From Puccinellia tenuiflora (taxonomy: Eukaryota > Streptophyta > Magnoliopsida > Poales > Poaceae), in assembly GCA_012064385.1 (NCBI GenBank), contig QRDG01001840.1, forward strand, positions 62,001-126,000: a DNA stretch of 64,000 bases. The letters run 5' to 3'. Every line of letters begins with the position of its first letter. Positions within the stretch are counted from its first letter, which is position 1. Under the pieces are notes generated by a model. It worked only from the letters and a program-made list of their open reading frames with translations, made no database searches and was not told where the DNA came from. The position numbers and the translations under genes are program-made. Below are positions 51,575 to 62,962 of the stretch, piece by piece.

Positions 51575-54500
51575 CTAAGTGTAAAAAGGACGTAGCTGAG
51601 CAATATTCCACGGACGTTTCGTCTCATCTAAATCGTCATCTACATGCCTTTTCCTCTTACGACCTTTCTTCCTGTGATCTTTCTTTGAATCCCTTAAGTC
51701 GAGGAGATAATATGACCCGTTTTTCAGAACTTTGCTGATAACGAAAGGTCCTTCCCATGGAGGGGATAATTTGTGCTGCCGGCTTTGCACAAGCCGAAGC
51801 ACTAAGTCGCCTTCTCAAAAAGATCGATTACGCACTCTACGGCTTTGATAGCGACGTAGATCTTGCTGATAGATGGCGGATCATTGGAGAGCCAACTCTC
51901 TTTCTTCTTCAAGGATATCCAAGCCGTCTTGACGTGCTTCTTATGCGTCTTCTTTGACGTAGGCTGCGACTCGAGGCGAATCGTGGATCATGTTGGTTGG
52001 GAGTACCGCTTCTGCACCATAGACCAAAAAGAAAGGGGTGAAGCCGGTTGATCTATTTGTGGTAGTACGAATACTCCATAAGACCGCCGGCAATTCATCA
52101 ACCCAAGCGCCGGCTGCTCGATGCAATGGGGTTTCAAGCCTCAGCTTAATACCTTGCAGAATAATGCCGTTAGTGCGCTCTACCTGTCCATTGGATTGCG
52201 GGTGTGCCACCGATGCCACGTCGAGCCAGATTTTTGATCGGCTGCAAAACTTCGATAGCTCACCGACGGCAAAGTTTGTGCCATTGTCAGTGATAATGCT
52301 ATGTGGTATGCCGAATCGAGTTGTTATCTCGACGATGAACTTTGTAGCTGTAGCTCCGTCGAGTTTCTTGATGGGCTTTGCCTCCACCCACTTTGTGAAT
52401 TTGTCGACCGCCACCAGTAGGTGAGTTAGGCCTCCTCTTGCCGTCTTGAAAGGTCCCACCATGTCGAGCCCCCAGACCGCAAACGGCCAAGCAATAGGGA
52501 TCGTCCGGAGCTCCTGATCCGGTAAGTGAACCTGCTTTGCGTAGCGCTGACATTCTTCACAAGTTTTGACGATGTTGATAGCATCCTCCTTAGCCGTTAG
52601 CCAGAAGAATCCATGCCGAAACACCTTAGCGACCAACGCCTTTGCCGCCACGTGATGCCCACATTCGTCGGAGTGGATTTCCTCAAGGATTTGCCGCCCT
52701 TCTTCTGGAGAGACGCATCTTTGGAAAATGCCGGAAGTGCTCCGTTTGTAAAGCTGTCCGTCAATAATCGTGTACGCCTTTGCTCGGCGTTCAATCTGAC
52801 GGCTCAAAACTTCGTCGTCCTTGGGCAGTTTCCTATTAATCAGGAAATCAATGTAAGGTGTGGTCCGATCTGGGGTTACCAAATACACTTGAACTGATTC
52901 TGCCGACAAGGGATAATCTTCGTCGCCGCCTCTGATGGACGGCTTATGTAGATGGTGGAGAAATACATCTGGGGGCACTGCCTTTTGCCTGGAGCCTATT
53001 CTGGCCAAGGCGTCAGCAGCTTCATTGTCATCTCGGGAGATATGTCGGACCTTTAAGCTGGTAAAGCATCTGCCGAACTCGTCGACTGTTCTCCTGTATT
53101 CCGCCATTGTGGGGCTTTTCGTGTCCCAGCATCCATCAAGTTGCTGTACAACAAGATCTGAGTCGCCATAGCAGAGGATGCGCTTCACTCCCAACTCCTT
53201 AGCCATATGAAGGCCATGGAGGAGAGCCTCATACTCTGCTACATTGTTGGTGGCGTTGAAGTGGATTCAGAGGACATAACTGAGCTTGTCACTCTTAGGC
53301 GATTTTAGCACTACTCCAGCCCCCGAGCCTTCCTTCATCTTTGAGCCATCAAAGTGCATTATCCAGTACGGAGAATCAGGCAAAGGTGTGCTTTCCATCG
53401 CCTCTGTCCAGTCTGCAACAAAATCGGCTTGGACTTGAGATTTGATGGCGGTCCTCGGCTTGTACTGGATGTCGAAAGCTGCTAACTCGATGCCCCATTT
53501 GGCGACTCGGCCCGTTGCGTCGGCATTGTTGATGATATCCTTTAATGGAGCTTTGCTGACCACCGTGATTGTGTGATCCTGGAAGTAATGTCGTAGCTTT
53601 CTGGCGGCAAAGAATACACCATAGGCTAACTTCTGGTAGTGAGGGTAGCGCTGCTTTGAATCTAAGAACACCTCGCTAATGAAATAGACAGGGCGCTGGT
53701 CCGGCCATTGCTTCCCTTCCTCCAGGTGCTCCACTACAATGACGGCACTTATCACGAAATTCGTGGCTGACATGTAGAGGAGAAGCGACTCTTTTTCCCT
53801 CGGAGCTGCTAAGATTGGAGCATGCGTCAATGTATACTTCAGCTGCGCCAAAGCTGCCTCTGCTTCCTCTGTCCAAACAAAATTGTCCGACTTTTTGAGG
53901 AGCTTGTATAATGGCAATGCTTTGTCACCAAGCCGGCTAATGAATCGGCTTACAGCCGTGGCGGAACCCGTAAGCCGCTGTATGTCCTTTAGACAAGTCG
54001 GCCTCTCGATGTTCTGAATCGCCTTTATCTTTTCCGGGTTAACTTCAATTCCTCTTTGAGAAACAATGAAGCCCAGAAGCTTGCCTGTGGGTACTCCGAA
54101 GATGCATTTTGCCGGATTAAGCTTCATCTGGTACTCCCTTAGATTTGCAAAGGTTTCCGACAGGTCGGCGATGAGATCACCACGCTTCTTCGACATGACC
54201 GCTATGTCGTCGACGTAGACGTGAACATTGCGGCCAATTTGCTTGTCCAAACACCACTGCATACACCTTTGGTAAGTAGCGCCAACGTTCTTTAAGCCGA
54301 AAGGCATTGTGATATAGCAGTAATTGCCATAAGGTGTGGTGAAGGATGTATTGACTTGATCTGACTCCTTCATCTTAATCTGATGGTAACCCGAATAAGC
54401 GTCCAGAAAACATAGCATCTCTGAGCCGGCAGTTGAATCAATGACCTGATCGATACGCGGTAAGGTGAACGGATCCTTAGGACAGGCTTTGTTTAAGCCA

Positions 54501-55525
54501 GTGAAATCAATGCACATACGTAGCTCAGAGGTGTTTTTCTTTGGAACAAGCACGAGATTTGCCAACCAATCAGTGTGGACAACTTCACGAATGAATTTGG
54601 CGGCAGTGAGCCTTAGGATCTCCTTTCCAACTGCCTTGCGCTTCTCAGTTCCGAGCCGGTGGAGGCCTTGTTTGACCGGCTTAGCATCCTTGTTGACTTT
54701 TAAGGAGTGCTCGGCAAGTTTCCTCGGGACACCTGGCATGTCGGATGGTGACCAAGCAAAGATATCCCGGTTCTCACGGAGAAACTTGACGAGCTCGCCT
54801 TCCTATTTGTCATCGAGACCGACACCGATGATGGCCTCCTTTATCGGATCATCCTTTGAGAGCTTGATTTTCCTGGTGTCATCCTTTGGCTTGAAGCTCG
54901 AGTCAACCATAGAGGATGGCTTTTCAGTTGTCGGCATCTCATCGGGACCTATTGTCTTCTTGAGATCCTCCAACTCTTCCTTGCAGATTTCTTGTTCAGC
55001 ATGGACGGCATTGGCGGCCTCACATTCCTTGGCTTTCTTGAAGTCTCCTTTGATTGTGATGATCCCATTGGGTCCCGACATTTTTATCTTGCTATAGATG
55101 TTGCAGGGCCGAGCCATAAATTTGGCGAAAGCCAGACGTCCAAAGATTGCATGATATGCACTTTTAAATGGTACCACCTCAAAGGAGACATCCTCAGTCC
55201 GAAAATTATCAGCTCCGCCAAAGGTGACTTTCAGGGTGATTTGTCCCATCGAAGAGGCTTGTCGTCCCGGCACAATCCCATGAAACTTCACAGTGTTGTG
55301 TGTGAGTTGTGACTCGGATAGACGCATCCTCTTCAATGTGGCAGCATAAAGTATGTTGATACTACTTCCACCATCCATGAGCACGTTTGTCAACTTGTAT
55401 TTGTCGACTATAGGGCTGACGACTAAAGCGTAGGTGCGCTTTGCAGGAACTCTGTCCGGATGATCGCTGCGATCCCACGTGATGGGTGTGTCGGACCAAT
55501 CCAAATATTGTGGCACCGCAGGCAC
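51575..55525 (-). pseudogene. Tat pol: protease, RT, RNase H, second RNase H and integrase (one frame, five stops)
   Basis: Reading leftward from 55525, the protease (LMDGGSSINI) is at about 55365. RT has WLANLVLVPKK, a DAYSGYHQI block and YVDD (54206-54217). The first RNase H has lost its catalytic Asp (LYMSATNFVISAVI). A second RNase H follows with HFDGSKMKEGSGAG and a C-terminal DSDLVVQQL. Integrase has H/C zinc residues (CEECQRYAK), WGLDMVGPF, ITDNGTNF and NGQVERTNG, and ends WNIAQLRPFYT near 51580. All five domains are in the same frame. It is interrupted by in-frame stops near 54801, 53267 and 51941 and two more between 51803 and 51940, with no frameshift. RT with a degenerate RNase H plus an added archaeal-like RNase H is diagnostic of the Tat lineage. 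The enzyme genes are dead as they stand. Confidence 0.92.
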
Positions 55526-55529
55526 CGTA

Positions 55530-56670
55530 GCATTAAGTTCTCACCAAGCCGCCTTTTCTTTGCGAGAGGAATCTGTTGCCAGGTTGACGATGAGACTTTC
55601 AGCATGCTTAGGGAATTTGCTGCCTTTTCTTTGGAGGCCGTGTCATCCGACTCTGAGGCAGCGTCGTCCTTCTCTTTGTCGTCCTTCCTGGACTTTCGCT
55701 TGTTCCTTGACTTGCCGGCTTTGGGATCCTTGGCAATGTCCCGATTGATGTGACATTGCTGGAGCGTGTGGGAGCTCATTCCATCCGGCCTCAGATGATG
55801 AACACAGGGGTTGTGCTTGATGTCGTCATATTTCACCGTTGGCGGTCGGGATGATTGGTTGTTTGCCGGCTTCTTTCCCTGCCACTAGTTATTGCTTGAG
55901 CCGCCCTTACCAAAGGCGGCAGCAACCTCGTGAGAAGGGCCGGCTTGGTCTTCAACTTTCTTTTTCCCGGACTCGCGTCGGTGGGTTTCACCGTCTTCCC
56001 TGTTGTCATCGTCAGCAGCGGCGTACTTGTTAGCACAAGCGAGCAAGCCCCCCAAGGTTTCCGACTCATCGCTGTAGATCATGAAGCGAAAAGTTGTCCC
56101 TTTCCTAAGAGATTGCTTGAAGGCATGGATCGCCTGAGTTTCTGAGACGCCTTCACAAGCGTTTTTGATTTCACTCCATCGTGAGACGAACTCACGGCTG
56201 GACTCGTTCTTTTGCTGCACACACCTCTGTAAGTCGAAAATCGACTTTGGGCGCTTATATGTGCCCTGGAAGTGCTGAATAAAGACTCGCTTCATGTCAC
56301 CCCAGGTATGAACTGTCCTTTCCGGCAAACCTTCAATCCACATACGTGCCGTCCCGGTTAACATCAGGGGCAAAAATCGTACTGCGGAGTCGGCGCTGCC
56401 TTGGTATATGTCGCAGGCACTGACGTAATCTGAGAGCCAGGTCTCAGGATTAGCCATACCACTGTACTTCTCCACCATCTTTGTTACGTTCGACAAAGTG
56501 GGAGGTAGTATTTGCTCTCTGATTGTTCTGCCAAAACACTTGGGGCCGAGGTATTGGGCATCTCTGGCCGACTTCCTCTCCTCGATTAGGCTTCGAACAT
56601 CATTGGCTGATGGTGGTTTTCCAACCGACTTTTCTTGCCTTGGCTCTTCCCTGTGACGGCTTTGGCTCAC
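55530..56670 (-). pseudogene. Tat gag, capsid-type domain and C-terminal part
   Basis: The minus-strand frame has the retrotransposon-gag fold signature: EKYSGMANPETWLSDY, RFLPLMLTGTARMWIEGLP, WGDMKRVFIQHFQGTY and LQRCVQQKNESSREFVSRW. This assembles into the virus-like particle in the cytoplasm. The frame starts at GTG (56670) after a frameshift, meets a stop near 55883, continues with a Lys/Ser/Asp-rich segment and C/H residues (CVHHLRPDGMSSHTLQQC), and shifts frame near 55530 where the protease frame begins. In an intact element gag and pol were probably one continuous frame. Confidence 0.85.
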
Positions 56671-58333
56671 CCGACTCGCATTACGCGGGGGGCTTGGAGT
56701 CCTTTGCCGTCGCTGAGGGGTATGTACTTGGAGGGGTTATCTCCCTCTTTGCGTGGTGGAGGCGGCGGTGGAGGTGGCATATGATCTCTGTTACCCTCCA
56801 TTCGAGGTGGATTTTCCCCTTCACATAGTCCCTCCCGACGGGATGGTGCCGCCTTTTCCTTGTGAGTGTCCTCCTTTCGCTCCCGGCTCCGATGCTCTTC
56901 CCGGTTTCAACCGGCCTCGCGATGGCGTGAAGAACCTGTCCGGGATTCCGCGCCTCTAGGTTGCTTGTCCTTCGGGTCCTTGTCGCCGCCTTTGTTGTGG
57001 CTGCTTGAGCCGGCTGGGTCATTGTCTGGGTCTGCAGGTGTAGCAGCCATTGGCTTCTTGGCGGTCGAGTTGCAAAGACGAGAGTCGTCAACAAGCCGTC
57101 TAGTCTTTACTTGCGAGTCGTTTTGCTGCTGCTGTGCAACCTCCAGTAGATAAGCCGAATATTTAAGTTGAGCATCATGGTCCAACGACTTGTCGAACAT
57201 GACCTCCTGGGCCACCTCCATGTTTTGGCTGGGGTGTTGAAGTAACACAAATTAGTCACCGGATCACGTCGGTGGTGGTACTTTCTCCAGACTGAATTAA
57301 CATGGTCGGCTTCCCACTTGCTGCGGAAATCCAACCTCTTATGCAGATTCTTGTCGCGAGCCGGATGGAAGACATCGTCGGCCCCCTTTTCTCTCTGCTT
57401 CCGGATGAACTCCGTTTCCTTGTTTGCAATCTCAACCTCGCGCTCCGCTATCTGGGCTGCATGCTCTTCCAGCTCGGCGCGGCGCTTTTCCATGTCGGCT
57501 AGCGATGCGTTTGGAGGAAGTGGAGTTAGCAGTTGTTTGTACTTTGCCATCCTTTCTTCGTGCTCCTTTTCTGCTGCTTCGCCAACCGTAGCATCAATGT
57601 CGTCTCCTGCAGCCGGTAATCTACCAGTTCCCTTCATTGGAGCCAGCGGTGGCACAAAGTCCACCTTTTGATTTCCGGCTTCTGGAGTTCTTTCTTCGCC
57701 ATTGGCGGTTTTCGAGGTGTTGGGGTCGTCTTTAGGAGCAGAGACGTCACCCATCAAGACCTCGGCAGGGCGTCCTAGGCAGGATGCAACTTTCCGACTA
57801 AAATCGTCGGATTCTCCTTCAGATTCGAGGTCCTGCTCCATATGGGCAGTGTCCCCTGATCCGGCTTCTGAGTCAGCCCCGGCCTGCAAAGCAGGAAGGA
57901 TAGACTCAGGTTCTGTCATCGACTCGTTAGAGCCGGATTCTCCTAAGATGCCGACAAAGTGGAAGTCCGGCGCCGCCATGAAGGAACTTGCGTCATCTTC
58001 AGAATCTTCATTGTCAGCGTCGAAAATCAGATCCAGATCGGCGATCTCCTCAGAGTCCAGATCCGAACCCTCATCGAAGTTGCTTGGGTGGGTGGTGGGC
58101 AAGCTCGAGGTGAAGCCGAGATCATCCAAAGCCCGGGCGGTGAAGCTGACGAATATGTCGAAGCCGCCGATAGAGACTGTGGACCAGCCGGTGGGATCCT
58201 CCTTTGCCGGTGTCCAAAAGCCGTCGTTGAAGACGTGGCCGGCTCCTGTCTCGTCGAAGTAGCTCACCAAGCCGACCGCGATGGTGTCGCCGACTCCACC
58301 CGTAGATCCCGGACGGAACGAAACCCCGGACAT
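56671..58333 (-). pseudogene. Tat gag N-terminal extension (acidic, coiled-coil)
   Basis: The ATG at 58333 is directly inside the primer-binding region (QEMSGVSF), so translation probably starts here. The upstream frame stays open through the primer site into the LTR to 58486, but that is unlikely to be the real start. About 360 codons follow: a tryptophan-containing part (DGFWTPAKEDPTGWSTVS), a long acidic Asp/Glu/Ser region and a charged coiled coil (EEHAAQIAEREVEIANKE). A frameshift near 57240 moves the frame (QNMEVAQEVMFDKSLDHDAQ). A stop near 56905 and another frameshift near 56675 separate it from the capsid part. Such long N-terminal extensions are common in Tat elements. Confidence 0.75.
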
Positions 58334-58339
58334 CTCTTG

Positions 58340-58358
58340 CCCCACGGTGGGCGCCAAC
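58340..58358 (-). promoter_or_regulatory. Tat primer-binding site
   Basis: On the minus strand TTGGCGCCCACCGTGGGGC follows the 5' LTR end ACGACA. This sequence is characteristic of Tat-lineage gypsy elements. The exact tRNA was not determined. Confidence 0.8.
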
Positions 58359-58866
58359 TGTCGTGGTATTGTCGAATCTAGCGGCGGCGGGGGTGCCATC
58401 GAGCTAGGTAGAGAGTGGGGTTTTGGAGACGTGGGGTGTTCCGGCGACGGGATGACAAAGGGTTTACCCAGCTTCGGATCTCGCAACGGTGGCGAAACCC
58501 TACGTGCTGCTATAATTCACTATAAGGCAATATCGCCGATTACAATGAAAGTAGATTGAGAGCGTGCCCTAAGGCGTGCCGTAGGCCGGCTTATAAAGGC
58601 GTCTGGACCTAGGGCTTACAGGAGGAAACCTAACCTACTAAGTACAGAGTTCTACTCTAATCCGTCTTGGGCCTTGCCTTGTGGGCTAAGTCTTCCGCAA
58701 TGCAGGCCGGCTTCTGGAACCTTTCCTTAGCCGGATGGGCCTCCTGCGCTTCATCATACTGGGCCGCCCAGTAAGCCGGATTCCGGCTTACCACCACTAT
58801 GGGCCACCCTAGTATGCTGGCTTTCAGTCCTCTCTGTGAGGATACCTGTTCGGCATAACCCCAACA
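58359..58866 (-). mobile_element. Tat 5' LTR (right copy)
   Basis: On the plus strand it runs from TGTCGTGGTATTG to ACCCCAACA, 508 bp. By eye there are about 15 differences from the left copy, mostly transitions. It is flanked on the right by GATTT and then by the continuation of element X. Confidence 0.92.
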
Positions 58867-59740
58867 GATTTGGTTAGGTGTACAGTTACTTAAGACTTAG
58901 CATGTCTGAAGGGGAGTTTGCAAAAGTTAAACGAAAAGTAGGGTAACTAGATTCTCAAGACATGGGCTACAGTGTCAAGCTCCAGAACACGAGCTAGATT
59001 GGGAGTTCCATGGGGTCACGACTATGAAATGGAAATTGAACCAACATGAACTCTGTGCAATGAAACATACACGGGTCGTGATTGGGAAACATCAGTAAGT
59101 TGATGAAGTTTGACAACTCCTTCTTATTCAAAAAAAATTCGGTCAGTGGCTTGATGCGCATACATGACTTATTTAGAGAACTGGAGGTAATAATCTACCA
59201 TCTGAATAATAATCCGCACATGCATGACCGACTTGTGATTACTTCCGGGGAGACAACGAGAACTTCACTCAGATCCACGACGACATCTGTCAACCATTGC
59301 ACATGGACTAGAGAAGAACACTTCCAACATCGAGAACACGTACTACGTGATGACACGAAGATGGCTCTGACAAGTTCCCAACATTACTGCAAACCGTCCA
59401 AATGAATCTTTTCAAACATGGAGGAATGAGAATGCTATCGATGGGCTCGATAACAAGCTTATTAGGATACTCCAGGAAGATGATCTCGTAGGTTGCACGA
59501 ATGGAGCAACTGTATCGGTCATAACAACGACATGGAGAAAAGCGAAAACATCAGAGTAAAACAATATCACGATAGTCCTTAGTTCTGAGTTTGATTTGAC
59601 GATAGCCCAACTCAAATCAAAAATTGGGGAGAAGTGGAAAATTCCATAAAGGGCCCACTATCTTGCTTTGGCACGTACAGAACTAGACATCCCTTTTGAG
59701 ACTGAACCAGGTCAGATAGAGCATTTGTCTTTCAACACTC
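58867..59740 (-). mobile_element. Internal region of element X, right part
   Basis: It resembles 44180-44290 of the third LARD-like element (GCATGTC-GAAGG, GGGTAACTAGATTCTCA, CTCCAG), as the left part does, and so continues X across the Tat insertion. No coding sequence was recognised in the sense direction. X is cut at 59740 by the Athila-type element. Its 5' LTR lies outside the window. Confidence 0.6.
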
Positions 59741-61288
59741 TGATGCATGTAAAATGCATACATGAACTTTGCATTATAATACTCATATTTCAATCATATT
59801 TGCATCATATAAGGGTTATATCATTGTTTTATAAGGATTTTTGGAAGATTTCACAGTTCCTATTTTCTGGAATTAACCCTGCAACTGGCAGAAAACCCTA
59901 TTTTCTATATTTTGATGTTTCAGGGACCCAAACGACGTCTAAATGACCTAATATTTTGCAGGGATCATTTTTTGGAAGGAACGAAGCATAGGAGCGAAGG
60001 AAGCGAACAAACGGAGACCCGAGGGCCAAAAGAGGTGGGCCCATGTGGCCATTCCTTGGCCACGTGGGGCCCCCTATCCTGGGCCTCGAGCCTCCGATGT
60101 CGTCGATCTTTGTCCCAGTGCCTTTGTCTTGACCTAAAACCGACTATAAAAATAGTCCCCCGAGGAGTTTCGTGAGGAGGATGCGGAGAAACACAAAACC
60201 AAGAAACGGGAGACAGAAGGCTGCCGGAGAAGATTGGAGGGGGGGAAACGCTGCCGGAATCACCTTCGGAAGGCTCCTCCACCCCCCTCCGGAGTCTCCA
60301 TCAACACCACCGTCAAGACCAGCACCATCTCCATCACCATCTTCGTGATCCACTTCATCCACCTCATAGTTTGAGATAGTTCGAACCCTAGCTATTGTCT
60401 AAGTACTATTCTACATGTTTGTGAATTGCTACTTGTCATTGTTTTGTGGGGAGATTATATTTTCAGATTGTGTTGTATCACTTATACCATTGAATCATAT
60501 CATGACTTCACGTTGTGAGTAGTTCTCTCATGTTCATGGGGGCATAGGATGAATTGGCAATAATTTTCACTTAACTTGTGTTGAGTATTTGGTCAAGTTT
60601 TATCTTTTATGATTGTCTTGATGTACAATGTATGAAGTGCACCATATATTGAGTAATGCATGAAGGTGCTATCACACTAGTGTGATGGAATGGGTAGGAC
60701 CTAGGAGGATACGTAAACCTTGGTCTAATACATGAAGTCACATTAGGAGGGGATTTATATCGGGGACCTTAGAGTGTAATGCTATGATGGGACTTTATGT
60801 CTTAATAATTCTCGTGCAGTCATTTACTTGGCCACATGATCCATCATAAGGGGTTTAGTTTATTTATTTAACTACATCTAATTATGGCTCCATCCAAAGA
60901 ATATTAAAACTTGACAAAATGTTTACCTTGTTGTTCTAGAAATATTTATGCCATGAAATCCATGTAGCCCTTGGGAACGTTTTCCACCTATAAGAAACAC
61001 ACCACTCAATCTTGTCCTCTTGCTGCATAGAGGATTGGGCTTTCTCTCTTTGAGAGCTTTCACTTGTCATATTTTATTTTCAGCTTTTTACTTTATTGCA
61101 AACTCTACACCAAAAACCCAAAAACACTTGCATCATTTAATCATTTTAGTTTGTCTAGTGCATAGATAATAAGAGAAGTGACACTCTTATTTGAGAGGAT
61201 AAATACTTATACCTTCTACTCCTCATGGGATCGATACTAATACTTACACATCGAAGATTTCAACGATCCCCTATACTTGTGGGTATCA
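59741..61288 (+). mobile_element. 5' LTR of the Athila-type element (1548 bp)
   Basis: It has perfect 4-bp terminal inverted repeats TGAT/ATCA. The U3 region is AT-rich, followed by a GC-rich zone with GGGCCAAAAGAGGTGGGCCCA and a TATA box at 60145-60155. Downstream are the segments shared with the solo LTR (TCTTGTCCTCTTGC, GGGATCGATAC). No open frame in it is taken as a gene. Confidence 0.9.
60142..60157 (+). promoter_or_regulatory. TATA box within a perfect palindrome
   Basis: GACTATAAAAATAGTC is a 6-bp inverted repeat around AAAA and includes the TATA box. It is the same palindrome as in the solo LTR at 2155-2170. Confidence 0.65.
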
Positions 61289-61298
61289 AGACATTTTC

Positions 61299-61316
61299 TG
61301 GCGCCGTTGCCGGGGA
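61299..61316 (+). promoter_or_regulatory. Primer-binding site (tRNA-Asp type)
   Basis: TGGCGCCGTTGCCGGGGA begins 10 bases after the LTR end. This is the primer motif of Athila-lineage gypsy elements. Confidence 0.88.
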
Positions 61317-61522
61317 GTGTAGCGCTTAAGTTATTATTCTTGTTTGCACTAGATATTTATTTTCAATTCTGCATTTCTTTTTGTTTGTTTTACATCTTGC
61401 AATCATCTAAGCTTGGGGAGGTTTTCCTCTTTAACTTGTTTGGTTGTGAGTTTTTCTTATATTTACTTCCAGTTTGCATTTTGTTTAGTTTTATTTTCAG
61501 TTTTTATACCAAACACAAAAAG

Positions 61523-62962
61523 ATGGAGAAACTTTCTGGAATGTCTATGCCTAATGGTTATGTTAAAAATATGGAAGCCTGCTTTGAATATGAATCAACC
61601 GAAGAGGGAACAAGAATGCGTAAATTTCTTGAAGCTCTTCACAAAATGGCTATTCGGTTTTGTGAGCTACATGGTATAACTTGTTGCAATAGAAGAGTTG
61701 TTAAACATTCCCACTATCAATGCAAGTATAATAGTGATCCAATTGCTTGTTATCATGAAGATAAATTTTCATGCCCTGATATAGAACAAGTTGAGAAATA
61801 TATTGCTTATGTTGGAGCCCATGAGATAGACTCTCTTATTGATAAATTTCTTACAACTAGTCATGAAGCTCGTGTAATGAAAGTACAAATTTCTATTATT
61901 CTCCAACTTTGCAAAAAAAGAATTTAGTGACAATGTTTATGTTAAAGAAAGAATTCTTGCTTCCATGGAAAGTACTAATATTTTGCAGGAAGAGGATGAT
62001 GAAAACATAAGCTTGGAAGAGGAAGAATGTGAAGAGGAGTTTGAAATCGATATGTTCCAACCTAAGCTTGGGGAAGAGTTGGATCTCCCAACTTCATCAT
62101 CAACATTTGATAGTAGCACTCAAACTCAAAAATCTTTTGTGATTTATGAGAACCCATGTTATGATGAGTGTCAAACTGAAATTCTATGGTCCTATATGAT
62201 AACCCATGCTATTATGATGAAACTAATAATGCTCCTTTACTTTTTAATGATGCTACTAGTGAACTTATTGATGATAATGAGGAGTGTTGTTTAAATATGC
62301 TATATGATAATGCTTTAGATGATGGTCCTACGCTTATTGATAATCCTCAATGTTTAGAAGTTGTTACAAATTTATGTGAGGATAAAAATGATATACTTGC
62401 TGTTTGTGATGGTACTCTTACTCATGAGAGTCCTACTTTATTTTTGAATTCTCCTATTCACACCATGGAGGAGAAGCTTTTATATGTTGAAAAGTACATA
62501 AGTGGGCTGAAATTATCTTGCACTAATAACCATTCCACCCACAACCATCATGTTTATGATGTTTCTTGCAATTATTTTGAGAGAGGAAAACATGCTAATA
62601 TCTTACATGATAGTTTTAATAATCCTTTATATGTTCCTAAGTTTGCAAAGTTGCACCAATCTAATAGTTGTTTTATCAAATTTGGTTCCACTACTTGTAA
62701 CTATTATGAGAGGGGAAAACATGGTTCTAAACATTTCAATATTATTACTTTTCCTCTCTTTAAGTTGAAAGCCTTGAAATTGCTCTTGTTTTATCTTCCT
62801 ATGCTACTTGCTTTGTGTTTCAATGATTTATTTTCTTACAAGATCCCAATGCATAGGAAGTGGGTTAGACTTAAACGAGTTTCATATTTTTCTCTGGATG
62901 CTTTCTTTTACATTTCAATTCTTATTACAAGTTTAGGTTTTATACCTTCTGTGGCATTTTGA
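61523..62962 (+). pseudogene. ORF of unknown function in gag position, with two C-terminal hydrophobic segments
   Basis: The ATG at 61523 opens a frame of about 480 codons once two compensating indels are allowed for: one at the A-run 61913-61919 (frame moves by +1) and one near 62185 (frame returns). The N-terminal part is Cys/His-containing (CELHGITCCNRR, HSHYQCKYNSD). The middle is very acidic (EEDDENISLEEEECEEE) with tandem motifs of the type Y(E/D)NPCY. The C-terminal part has CNYFERGKH/CNYYERGKH repeats and two hydrophobic stretches (LKLLLFYLPMLLALCF and FFYISILITSLGFIPSVAF) separated by a basic RKWVRLKR. I see no gag fold. Similar frames are, to my recollection, common in wheat gypsy-like repeats. 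It could be a membrane-associated element protein; the function is unknown. Confidence 0.55.

Larger units (their letters stand above)
37508..58866 (-). mobile_element. Tat-lineage Ty3-gypsy retrotransposon carrying an antisense gene
   Basis: Two 508-bp LTRs (37508-38015 and 58359-58866) bound the element; by eye they differ at about 15 sites (about 3 percent). Flanks are TATTT and GATTT, a target duplication with one change. The minus-strand order from the right LTR is primer site, gag, protease, RT, RNase H, second RNase H, integrase, then a long region with a gene on the opposite strand, a polypurine tract (38016-38030) and the left LTR. Without the nested 9.3-kb insertion the element is about 12.0 kb. 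The dual RNase H, the TTGGCGCCCACCGTGGGGC primer region and the antisense gene are hallmarks of Tat elements such as RIRE2, Grande and Retand. Confidence 0.9.

Noticed and set aside
58334..58486. Upstream extension of the Tat gag frame into the LTR
   Set aside because: It runs through the primer site and U5. The ATG at 58333, just inside the internal region, is the more likely start.
61277..61522. N-terminal extension of the Athila-type ORF starting at 61277
   Set aside because: This frame begins inside the LTR end and reads through the primer site. The hydrophobic translation reflects T-rich leader DNA, and the ATG at 61523 follows a typical leader.
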